Notes under the pieces: model-generated
What the model saw: only the letters and a program-made list of their open reading frames with translations
Told to the model about the DNA's origin: nothing
Databases searched by the model: none
Part shown: piece after piece, positions 23,973 to 34,156 of the stretch
Layout of the letters: each line of letters begins with the position of its first letter
Position numbering within the stretch: position 1 is the first letter of the stretch
From: Hydnum rufescens UP504
Lineage: Eukaryota; Basidiomycota; Agaricomycetes; Cantharellales; Hydnaceae
Reading direction: 5' to 3'
Assembly (NCBI GenBank): GCA_014904985.1
Contig: MU128925.1
Coordinates: forward strand, 389,835-453,834
Length of the DNA stretch: 64,000 nucleotides
Translations under genes and position numbers: made by a program

Positions 23973-26539
23973 CTATCGTCTTGTCGATGCTATCCGTCTT
24001 CGTGCTTCCTCCTCCCTCTCTCTCCAGAACGCCACCTCCGCTTGCGCTTTAGGATGAGTGTTCAGTCGTTCACCCGCCTTCAAAAAAATTCAAAAAAAAA
24101 AAAAATCAAGCTGTTCAGCATAGAGTGGAAGGAGAGCGGTTTGACGGACTCACGCTGATCATTCGAAGCAAACGTTCGCACATAGTCGACATGAAAACAG
24201 CATGTTGCGTGGCGTCCTTCATCTTCTTCGCCTGAGCAATCATTAGCTTGTTTAGTTCTTGCCGAAGACGTTGCAAACTGTGGGGAGAAAATAATAATAA
24301 GAATGCATGAATAAATAAATAAGAGATCGTGAATTCAGGGCGAAAAAAGGGTGTAAGCAAGTGATATGTGTAATGTGGCGTAAGCCCGACGTACCTGGTA
24401 AAAAGCATGATCTCTTCCTCTTCCTCGCTCAATGCGATAACGGAGCAGAAAAGCACGGCGTATCGGGTTGCAACCTACAGGATCCATCGAACCGAAATTT
24501 GAGGTTGAAGGAAGGAGAAAAAAGACACTGATTAGGATTGCACGACGCGTGTGGGGGGAGAATGAGGATGGAAAATCACGACGTAGCAACTTACACTGTG
24601 TACATCTTCATCCTTGACAACTGCCTTCCCCGTGCCAAACATACCACCAAAAGCCCCACTTTGGCCCCCATCCGCGAGCTTCTTCAGGCTTTCGACATTT
24701 TCGCTCATCTGCTTTTGGAAAAGCGGCCAGAGCTGGAATCGGAGACCGAGCAGAAATGGCTCTAATGGGGTGCTCCCACGACGTGCTGACTCATCAAGTA
24801 CAGCGTCGGAGAGGCGGATCATTGTGAGCAGCGGAATGAGCGGAGGAGAAGGTGTGATAATGGAGGTTATCAGGGTCTAAAGCACAGAGCATTTAATCAA
24901 TGGTGCCATTTCGAAGGGAAAAATTGCTGGAGAAGGGTATACCTGGACATAAGGGAGAACGGGGTCAAATATCTGCTTCCATATCGCTTCAAATGTCTTT
25001 TCATCGTCCGAAGCGGAATGGTGCCCGTTTTTCGCGGGATCCCGAGCCTGTGCTTGGGAGAAGACGTCTGATTGTCGACGTGCACTTTTTGGCGGTGGTG
25101 GCTGGGTAAAATCTACCTCAGAGCCCATAGGAACTCGCCTCGCATCCTCACCGATACCGAGACTAATGGGTTGATCCACTGATGTTTGAGGCGTTCGGAA
25201 GGGCTCTTGCTTGAAGAACTGACGAATGAAAGAGTACTCGGCACTACCATTGTCGAGGACGACTAGCAGTGCGGAACGGAATATAGTCTCAGAAGGTGCA
25301 ATCTGATATCTTCAGGTCAACATTCCGGGGGGCAATTATGGGTACACATGAACCACCATACGTAGGTTTTGTCATCTGCCATATAAGCGAGGATGACGCC
25401 GGGTCCATCGACCTTTCCTTGGGCCAGTCGCTCACTGTTGAGTTTGAATTCTGACGGCTCTTGACCATTAACCGGGGAAGGGGATGCGGTAATTAAAGTT
25501 GGCACTTCAGTCGTTCTGACCTGAGTAAATATCGAGATCTGAGTGTCACCATATGGACAGATGATAGCAGAGATGAAAATTTACACGTATCCACCCCAGA
25601 CTTCGAGTGTATCTCCGCATACCCGTCTCGTAATACTGCTTGGCACAGCTAATGTATCCAACTTTGATCTCTTCAGCAGCAGCAGCCGCATTGCGTTGAA
25701 GAAAGCGATACAATGGAAGGTATTTATTGAGAAACAGACTCGATTGTAGAATTTGAAGATTTGTCGTCAGACTGGTGCGGATGGGTTGTAGGAGCGAAAG
25801 AAGTGGGTTCGGATTTTGGTTACTGTCTTTATTATGGGCACATATTAGATTATTTGGGATCTAGAAACGCTTGGTATGACATACCACGATTCGGAGACCT
25901 TCCGCGACACCTTCAAGGTCCTTAGCCGCTCTGACTTTGACTTGGATACTAGAAGGATTGTTTCCTTCGGACTTCCCCTTGGAATAGGCGGGGATTGAAA
26001 TCAATAAAGTTTCGAGCTGGTTCACAGCTGGTATCCATGCGTCTGACACCGGAGTGTCGAGTAACGTCAAAGCCAGTTGTGGGGGTATTGTTATATTTGC
26101 AAGAAGTGATGTAAGTGGGCCGGACACTTTCTATAGCCTTGGATTAAGGAGAGGTGTTTGGTTTATTTCAGTATGATCTCACCCGCCGTCCTCGTAGCCG
26201 TGCATCAAAGTCTTTGCTGCGCGCTTGAAGGTCCGAAATATGACCAGAGACCGCAGAAAGATCTTTCTGAAATGTTCCTAAGAATGACTCGAGAGATGCC
26301 TAGCAGGTTAATACTGCTCTGAACGAGAAACAATAATTAAGAATTCAAGAGCCCAGCTTCACATTGCAGGAAGGATGTCATACCTCGACTTGCTCGTGCA
26401 ATTCGACAAGGTCTTTCACACGGTGCTCATCTAAACGCCATGAGAACTATCAGTTACTTGATCGTTCTTCGACACTTATATCATTCTCACAGAAGTCGGC
26501 GTCTACATCGTGGTTTGAATGCTCTACTAGTTCACTCAT
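23973..26539 (-). CDS. VPS52: VPS52, GARP/EARP tethering complex subunit
   Basis: VPS52 is a core subunit of the GARP complex, which tethers endosome-derived vesicles at the trans-Golgi network. The start at 26537-26539 encodes MSELVEHSNHDVDADF and joins YEHRVKDLVELHEQVE, SLESFLGTFQKDLSAVSGHI and SDLQARSKDFDARLRGRR, the classic coiled-coil N terminus. PLTSLLANITIPPQLALTLL and KVRAAKDLEGVAEGLRIV follow, then FEAIWKQIFDPVLPYVQVY, RLSDAVLDESARRGSTPLE and PFLLGLRFQLWPLFQKQMSE. The last exon reads LNTHPKAQAEVAFWREREEE and ends RRIASTRR with stop at 23973. This join is supported by the family's usual C terminus and spans an intron carrying A and T homopolymers. Around ten exons. The identification is strong. 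Confidence 0.92.
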
Positions 26540-27377
26540 TAGTGTAAGGTGGCAGTTTCCGGTCACGTGCACAGAGTATAACAAACGTCGCCTATAGACT
26601 CAGATTCACTGACTGCTCATTCGCCCAGGATTGTATGCTCTGCATGATTGCCAACTGTAGTGTTGATCAATGCTAGCATCTATAAATTCTCGGCCCACCA
26701 CATCACTGAGCATGGTCAAGAGATTATAGATAGTCTTCCCCTTCGGATTGTTTATTATGCCGATGAACGCGAATTATGCATCGAATGAAGAAATCACTCT
26801 ACTTCGTTGATGTAAGTCATGGTCTGATTTAGAGTTGATGCATCGAGGCCTAGCACACTCGGACCAAGGGATAAACCCATGTCCAAATGCATTCTAATGT
26901 ATGCTTGCTGACATGCCGTTATCCGCGAGCTCCAGGTTCATTTGCTAGCTGGGGCAGTGCCAGCTCAATCAAACCCATTCACATTGATTCAAACTCTTGC
27001 TTGTTGCCGAACCTGTTGGCGCGTCAATAAGGAATGACACTCTCGTGGTGAACAAAATGGTCCATTAAGCAGGCACCGAGCCAAATGGTTTTGCTACTCG
27101 ATGGGTGTATCGGATTACTCCGCCACACAAGGAGAATTGGGATGCGAGCCACGAGGATCCCTGGTGCGAGCTTTACCAGCGCCAGTGTATGTGGTTAAGC
27201 AAGCTGGACTTTGTCCAGGGAGGGGTGGGGAATAGACGATGCCACCAAGGCCGGCGGCAGGAACACTCTGCAAAGATCACACCAGGGATAGGTCAGTGAT
27301 ATGGAATATACCAGGACAGAGAGCTTGAGAGGCATACAGCATATGGTAAGGTGATAGGGGCTCCTACGGTGTTGGAA
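26540..27377. other. Intergenic region
   Basis: About 840 bases between the VPS52 start and the acid phosphatase 3' end. I see no family-like coding segment, RNA gene or clear repeat. The part next to 26540 presumably contains the VPS52 promoter. Confidence 0.4.
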
Positions 27378-29177
27378 TTAATATTCCAGTTGGTTGCCCG
27401 GGCGAACCTTGGTACCGCCGAAGAGAGTAGAATTCTTATTGGGTGCAGTGAAGGGGATCCAGTTACTCGAGCTAAGTCCTCCCGGGAACACACCAGTGAG
27501 GTTCGTCTGAGGCTCGGATGCGATGGGCGTGTCGGTGTTCTTGAAACCAATCTTGTCGGCAACGAAGCCGAATACGTTTCCGAGAGTGGCGTTGACATCT
27601 CCGCGACCAAGCTAGAATAGAAAGTTGAGGATCGTCTCAAAGAATATGTCAAATGGAAAAAGTTACGTTGCCAAGCTCCCAGTTACCCTCCACAGTAGAC
27701 AGAGTCGAGTAGTGAGAATACAGAGTGCTGTCACTAGGATGGATGAACGCATTGTATGAGATGAAAACAAGACGGAGGTAGTCAAAACGCACGTGGTTCC
27801 ACGGAGGTGCTTGGGGACGGCAGATCCCAATAGAAGACCGGCCACCGCATTTCGGGTACTGTAGGTCTAGTTCAAAATGCCCCGATCAGAGGACACAACA
27901 GCACCGTGAAGCAAGGAACTCACTTCGTTCTCGTCGAATGTCAGGAGGATCAGGGTACCGTCTTCATCCTCGCCCGAGTTGAACCTCTTGTCCTATAAAA
28001 CGCGAAGAATGGGCCATGAGAAGCACTACTAGGAAAGGTCGATTACCTGGAGGAGAGGGTAAAGCCAGTATTTCAACCAAGAGCTGCGGCAAAATAAAAA
28101 TTAGCTTTGAACGAACATGCCAGGAAATCTCAACTGACCTGATGTAACTAATGGTGGTGTCATGGCCATCGTTCACGAGGTTTGGCGTAATGAACATCCA
28201 TTGGGGAAGCACGTCAGCGGTAACATCGGCTGCAAAGTCATTGAAGTTCCGGATGAAAGCAGCCTGAGAAGTGTTGGCAATGGCGTCGTGGATGACCAAT
28301 GGGTTATGCTTGCGGACGTAATACTTGTAGGTCCGTTACCAGAGCTACAGTACTCTATTAAACGTGAAAGCAAAAACATACCCTCTGTTAATTACTTACA
28401 CGTAGTTGGTCTGTGTGAAGTCTGGAGCCCATGCAATCGTCGGCAGGTTTTCCTATTTACATTTGCGTTAGACATCGAACAGGAATTCTCTTGGGGAGTT
28501 ATGTACTTGGTAAGTAGCCCAACTGACACCATTTTGAACGAGAAGATCAACGATCGTGGTGATGTTCTCTGGTATGTTGTAATACTATAATGTCGATTAG
28601 TCTGAAGCTCCTATACCCAAAAACTGACAGACAAACATTGTCGTCGCCTAATCCATAAAAGTCCCCAGAGATGGAAGCGACATAGTTTGGCTCGGAAGGG
28701 CTGCATGGCGCCCCCCCAAAAAGTAAATGAGCGTCCGACAAGCCGAGATCGGTTGACAACGCACTGGGTAAGGGCCAGGTAATTAGTCAGGAAAACCCCA
28801 TCCTTGGCCAGGTCTTGGAAGGTCGGGTTGCTGGCGGCGACGTGGAAGTCGGCTACGGGGAGAAACAGGATTCGACCAGACCAAACAATGCGGATGTCCA
28901 TTAGCAATTCAACTTACTGTTCTCCAGCCAAATTTGGATGAAGCGACCAAAGGCCTTGCCGGGAACAAACTCCGTGTGCCCCAAACTTCCGTCTGAAAAC
29001 ACCCTGATGTGAAAAGTCCAAGCAGAATATGCATGAGACTGCTTTACTGTTTGGGCCCACGTAATTAGGAGATGAACACGTAGGACAGGGAGCGGGTTTA
29101 ACGAATGGAACAGCCAGAGCAGCAGACGCGAGCCTGGGAGCGGCAAGAACAAGGAGGGGAAACAACATGGAATGCAT
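27378..29177 (-). CDS. Secreted acid phosphatase (phosphoesterase family)
   Basis: A member of the PF04185-type phosphoesterase family that includes fungal repressible acid phosphatases. It releases phosphate from organic esters outside the cell. The start at 29177 gives the signal peptide MHSMLFPLLVLAAPRLASAA. Downstream exons read GKAFGRFIQIWLEN, VFLTNYLALTQ, SEPNYVASISGDFYGLGDDN, the internal TPNLVNDGHDTTISY, DGTLILLTFDENE (metal/active-site region), YSTLSTVEGNWELGNLGRGD and NATLGNVFGFVADKIG. N-glycosylation sequons such as NLTG are present, and the protein ends VRPGNQLEY. About nine exons with introns of about 50-60 bp. Expression in this family is usually phosphate-repressible, but I did not identify a regulatory site here. 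Confidence 0.85.
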
Positions 29178-30704
29178 GATGCGAAACGGTTATGGGTGGC
29201 TCTCGATATTGATGCAGGATGCACTGAGGGTATACAGTATATATGTTGGCATCAATGTGTACTCAAGAAGATGAATCCGTGCGCTTGCTGAGCCATGCAC
29301 GTGCGTGCCCAGTTTTGAGTTGTAGCAGATCGATTGACACTTTCTTGCTTTGTAGGGCTCTCCCTACTGCCTTCTGCTTGCATGCTACTGTTACTGTAGG
29401 TGCAGTAGGCCACTTTTGTAGCTATGCGCGATAGTTCTGTTTGCTTACATAATACATCCTTTCCCGCTTCACTGTGCCTTCCATAGCTAAAGGACGTTCA
29501 GGACTCTAACTGCTCTGGTGTGATGCTATCTCTTTGAGGGAAAGCTCCTTTCGCTTACATAAGATAACCATCTAGTTGGCCCTGGCTTATTAGTGAGTAC
29601 GCTACAATAAATGATAATCCATCTGGTTTGGCTACCATTGATAGGTGTTTGTGCCTACTCTGTAGACTAGCAAAGTGTTGTAACTTGGGTAGTCCTGCCG
29701 TAAGTGGCTGTAGCTAGGCCTGCTCAATTCTGCTCACCTCACCTCAACTTCTTTTATTTTTAACTTTTGTTGGCGTGTGAAATAAATCGGTGTTTAAACA
29801 AGGTACTGTCCGAGTTTACACTAGTCTAATCGGAGCATCCCGGTGTGCGCGTCTCTTTGCTTGCAAGCGCTCTTGCTTATCGCTACTGTTTCTGGGAGTT
29901 CCATGACTCCTTGGGCCTTTCTCTTCAGCCTGTTCATGGAGGGGATCCTGCTAGTTTTTCAGGTATGCCACACATCGGCCTACTCTTTTTATCTCCGTTG
30001 AGGTGTTCACTGGCCGGATTCATTTCGCAGAAGGTTATCTTCAGTGTAGTCTTTTGTTTCGCCTCTCATTTCTCCCCGTTGCTATGCTTAGTGTGCTCCT
30101 CTTTTTGGGTGCTACCCTCCATCCTCCCCTTACCCCTCCTTTTGTGCTTTCACTGGCCATGGCAAGCTTTCCCTATGGGGTTTTGATGCTACCTGGCTCA
30201 GTCTCTGTACTTAACCGGGTTTTTGCTGCAAAAATTGAGGCGTGCCTAGGCGGGTTGTCTTTCTGGTTCCCCATTGGCGCGTTGAGCACTTGCCCGATTA
30301 GTGAAAGGTGGAAAAATGGCCGAGCTGGGCGCCGGCTACGCCTCCCACCGGTTTTAGAGTCGGGGATTGGCGCTTGTCGCCGCTACCGATAGGATGACAA
30401 TGGCGTCTTGAACAATTACCTCCAGATGCATTGTAATCACACAGGTCTGATGAAGCATCCACATGTCTCAACCTCAGAGCATCGCCGGTTAACAGGTCCT
30501 CTAGTTTCATCCCGACGGCCAGCGACACCCATCGAGGGTAGATTCAGATGGGCATTATAGCAGGTTCTCTCTGAGTACAAGCCAAGTATGCAGATAGAAG
30601 GGCAAAGCACTAATTACTTCGTCCTGGGCGTATCATCTTCTGGTGTTAACACTGACAAACAATGCATGATTAATAGCCATTGCTGGAAAAATTGTCAAAA
30701 GGTA
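29178..30704. other. Gene-poor, pyrimidine-rich region
   Basis: About 1.5 kb between the acid phosphatase start and the EMC10-like gene 3' end. It is T/C-rich between about 29950 and 30180. Open frames on the plus strand are long only because of that composition and show no family features. An AATAAA hexamer occurs near 29781. Nothing else is supported. Confidence 0.4.
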
Positions 30705-31473
30705 CTAACAGAGGAGGACGATAATCGGAATACCGTACCACCAATACTAGTTGAAGTTCGATTTCAATTTTGACTGCAGGGAATAACATTATATACGCTC
30801 ACCTTCTGCAGGAATGTTTGTTGTGGTTGGGGGACTATCGGTCTACCATCTGGGGTCAACGGCGGTGGCTCGAGGAATATCGGACTATACGCAGAAGATC
30901 AATCAATACATTTACATTAATTGAACATAGAGACTGACGTGGGCACGATAGATGGTCTCTTGAGAAGAATGGTCGTGTTCGTGATGGATATACATACGGC
31001 AGTACTGGAAGTGGAGCATGACCCATCGTGTGGAACGCCCAGAATGTGATAATCGATACCAAACGGATTCCCAGAAGAATCGATTATGAGCGATATAATA
31101 TCCGACGTCCCGGCGGAGAGATGACACTGCAGCCTATGTGGGTGAGATGGATCAAAGCGCAAGAGTCGTGAATTAAACGAACGGCTTTCCCAGAAGAAAG
31201 AACCCAATCTTCTTGTGCATTGTCGCCTGGTCTCTCTAGTGCGATCTGATAGAGAGCGTTCTCATTTGCCTGTACAATTGGCGATAGTGCTGCGAGGGCT
31301 TTGTCCAGGCTCTCAGCTTCATAGACAGCCTCGCCGTCAGGAAGTAGAGATACAGTTGCCCTGTGAGAAAATGGAGATGGAGAGGGCACCCCAATCACAC
31401 GGTGGTGGATTTTATAGTTGGGCTGGGCTAGGGCCGTGACCAGCAGCGACAGCACCCATACGAACGACTTCAT
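30705..31473 (-). CDS. EMC10: EMC10-like ER membrane protein complex subunit
   Basis: The ER membrane protein complex inserts tail-anchored and multi-pass proteins; EMC10 is its peripheral lumenal subunit. The start at 31473 gives a signal peptide (MKSFVWVLSLLVTALAQ), then IGVPSPSPFSHRATVSLL and ALYQIALERPGDNAQEDWVL. CHLSAGTSDIISLIIDSSG and DYHILGVPHDGSCS form the beta-sandwich part. The C-terminal exons read YSPIFLEPPPLTPDGRPIV, PQPQQTFLQK and YWWYGIPIIVLLC, a single membrane helix, and stop at 30705. Order and length fit fungal EMC10. A Leu codon 12 bases upstream is not a start. Moderately confident. Confidence 0.7.
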
Positions 31474-31659
31474 CCCCGGAACCAAATGTGGTAGTTGCCG
31501 GACTGACGGGGCTTACTTGGGGTCCTTCAATCATTGGACCTTTCTTGTGATGGCGACAAACGTCATCTGCGGCTGGCTTCCTGACCAGCGGCGATAGAGG
31601 CCCCACGAACTGGAACTGAATTTCCACGTTCCCGCCTAAAGGGTCACATATTGCCCATG

Positions 31660-32902
31660 AACTTGCCCATGGCCCTGGAAATTCCGTACATATCGCTTCT
31701 CGACATCCCCATGCTATGCGAAAAGCTGAGATCAACAGTATTCACCGGACTGCCCAATTTGACGAATCGCTCCTCGATAAACCTCGCTTATTCGTTTACT
31801 TGGATATTGCGACTCTCACGCCTGGGTTCGAATCTGCTCATATTGTTGTTTCTCTCATCGGTATGGTGCATGTAAGCCCAGTGGAAGGGTGCACACAATG
31901 TTGCAAAGGTTACGAATGACGCTAGAACAACATACATTCATGTCACTGTCATAAGAACGAGTCCCAAGAGTAACGAATAAGTACATATTTCCGTAGGAAT
32001 TTGGAACTCATGCAGAGCTTTTTATTGAAGGCTCCGTGCCGTATTTCCGAACAAAAGGCCGGCGACACGTTGTCCTTCCTGATGGGACAATCAACCGGCC
32101 CTCTCGCATTCGGTCCCGGGGATGGCTTCTTTGCAGTGCGGCCTAAAGATAGAATCTCACGAAGCCCTCTTTGCTTGGGCCAAGATCTTGATCCAAGTCG
32201 CCTGACCAGATTTCTGGCTCCCCCTATCCGGAGTTTTGCTACCTGGGCTAGTTTTCTAGCCCTCCCTCGTCGGCAGAGGCAAAACCTTATTCCAACCAGC
32301 TTTCCCAGGTGACATTGCGCATTTTTTTATCGATTTGTGCGCAGGAGCCGATCAGGCTGTTCACGAATCTCTGAGCAAGAAGATTGTGGAGGCCGGCAGT
32401 CCAGCCAGTACAGTATCTGCTCGTGTCCCCCCTTTCTTCGGTCCGCTGACCCAATTCATAGCTCTACTTCTAAACAGATGATGGAATTGGTATTGAGGTA
32501 TCCGAATCGGGTATGACCGTACCTCTTGTGTCCTTGCCTTTCTGGGTGGGATACGGCCAAGGTCTACTATTCGAGCCGCTTCCCACAGGTACAATGCGAC
32601 TCGCGATCAGGTGGGACCCGCATTCCGTGTTTTATCCTGGGGTATTGCATCACACCTGACTCGCCCGGGCCTGGAACAACTGAAACATGCATGGCAATAT
32701 CGTCGCGATACCAGGGAGCGAAAACCACTGTTTTCTCTTCGCGGACTGGCCGATGAAATTCGACCGTCTTTGTCTTTCGTCAGTTTTTGATGTTCTCCCT
32801 GTTGCATATCGACGAACAATATACCATCTTAGGCAAGTGTGTGGATGTGCTTATCGCCCCACCCACTCGTCTTGTGATCAAGATCAATGGAATTGATTTA
32901 GT
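31660..32902 (+). CDS. Unrecognised multi-exon coding segments
   Basis: I do not recognise this family. Several adjacent plus-strand segments look coding by composition and by canonical splice borders. They read HIAHELAHGPGNSVHIASRH, ESLLDKPRLFVYLDIATLTP, GFESAHIVVSLIG, then after an intron EFGTHAELFIEGSVPYFRT, RRHVVLPDGTINRPLAFGPG and DGFFAVRPKDRI. Further on come PPFFGPLTQFIALLLN, GIGIEVSESGMTVPLVSLPF, WVGYGQGLLFEPLP, QVGPAFRVLSWGIASHL, and a last segment VDVLIAPPTRLVIKINGIDL ending TAA near 32902. A stop lies in frame just upstream of the first segment and no ATG lies between, so the start is missing or in an unseen exon. It may be a genuine conserved gene with short exons or a decayed one. 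Confidence 0.4.
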
Positions 32903-33024
32903 TTAAAGATAAATTGAGGCAACCCGTGAGAGGGGCCTGCATTGTCTTGAAATCATCATTATGGGTGAATGATTGGCTAGGACCGCATCTAGTATGTCTA
33001 CGCCTGTCCGAATGTCCATGCGCC

Positions 33025-33835
33025 TTATCGACTTCTACCTCCTTCCGCTATGGTGGGGTCCGCATGGTTTAATACAGCACTTGCGTCAAATCTAGAAACG
33101 CCCAAGGCTGTCTTGACCATATTGGGCATTATTCCCAAGTTTCTCGCCCTTCGGATGGCCTTCCCCATTCTCCGCTGAGTCCGCCGAGGAAGCAGAGTCT
33201 CATTCCGGCCTTTTATCTTGCCCATTGTTGTGAGGTATCCATTGAGGAGGTGTGCACTGAGAGCTTCTTTTACCGGATCGATGTTGTAGAAGAGGAAGGG
33301 ATCCGTAGCAGCCGCTTCCTTCGCGCTCGGACCAGAGCGAGGCAGTTGACTGCGTCGTCTTTTTTTTACGACCCGAAATTTTTATTGAGGTCAAATGGGG
33401 AGTATATCTGCGAAAGAATGCCATCAGGGACGTTGATCCTATTTCACCAGGGCAAGTGAGGAGTGAGGACCTCGCCTGGCCGTAGGCCCAAGTACTCAAT
33501 CTCATTCATCATTTCTGGCGTGCGCAGCGGATGAGTCTTCTCCACAAGTAGGCTGGGAAAATGGGATACGTGCCTGCCTTCAGCTTCGCTTGCTCTTCAG
33601 CTACATTGTCGAAATAACCCAGCAGAGCTGAATAGTGTTCCTGAGCCGAAAGGGCACCAGGTGCGGACGATTGTGATGTGGGTAGCGGTGACAGCGGTTG
33701 CACTTGCTCTACGGCGATTGGGCTTGGCCGTGCTAGGCGCGGTGGGAGCTTGCGAGCCGCGCGCGTCGAGGCATGTCGAGCTGCAGTCGAAGCGCCTGGT
33801 GATATCGTGCGGACTGCACTCCAAAAAAAGTTCAT
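33025..33835 (-). CDS. RSM18: Mitochondrial ribosomal protein bS18m
   Basis: A small-subunit mitoribosome protein of the bS18 family. The C-terminal exon is convincing: DPFLFYNIDPVKEALSAHLL, MGKIKGRNETLLPRRTQRRM and GKAIRRARNLGIMPNM, with stop at 33025. Upstream, an ATG at 33835 opens MNFFWSAVRTISPGASTAAR and then ARKLPPRLARP, a typical Arg/Ser-rich mitochondrial targeting sequence. In between, segments PEMMNEIEYLGLRPGE and VPDGILSQIYSPFDLN lie in a different frame from the N-terminal exon, and an A8 run sits at another frame change. I could not build one clean reading frame. Either there are several very short introns, or one-base errors occur as elsewhere in this window. It could also be two adjacent small mitochondrial genes. 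Confidence 0.72.
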
Positions 33836-34156
33836 GCCCGATACGCCGCAATCTGGCGTTGAGTCCGGTGCGGGATCCTGGTTCTCGCGGTCAAAATTTG
33901 CAGAGATAGTCTCCTCTGGGTGACCCTGGTAGCAACGGTGAAATTACCAGTGCCGCTGGATGCAGTGGGTCAGCTACAATACAAGAGGAAGTATGACGAA
34001 TTAGATAATTTTGGGGGACGAAAGCCTTGTGTATGAGAATCAACGAATATTAGAGCTTTATTATTTGTGTTTCTTTAGTACGGATATCCTCATAGCGAAC
34101 ATCCCGGGTCAAACTCAAACTCTTCCTGGCGTCCTCCGGTAGCCTTGGGGCTCTTG
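33836..34156. other. Divergent intergenic region, bS18m / RIM15
   Basis: About 320 bases separate the bS18m start from the proposed RIM15 start. No gene is seen. It probably holds both promoters, although the true RIM15 start might lie within or upstream of it. Confidence 0.35.

Noticed and set aside
27351..27620. Plus-strand open frame resembling a small protein
   Set aside because: Antisense shadow of the acid phosphatase last exon, whose minus-strand translation has clear family motifs.
29845..30392. Long plus-strand open frames rich in Leu, Phe and Pro
   Set aside because: They arise from a T/C-rich stretch with few stops; two overlapping frames are open equally and neither shows a domain or splice structure.
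29178..30704. Possible LTR or retroelement remnant
   Set aside because: No direct repeat ends, primer-binding site, protease or reverse-transcriptase motif could be found in the window.
33661..33923. Hydrophobic plus-strand frames that look like a membrane protein
   Set aside because: They are antisense to the mitochondrial targeting sequence of bS18m, whose Arg/Ala codons give Ala/Val-rich antisense.
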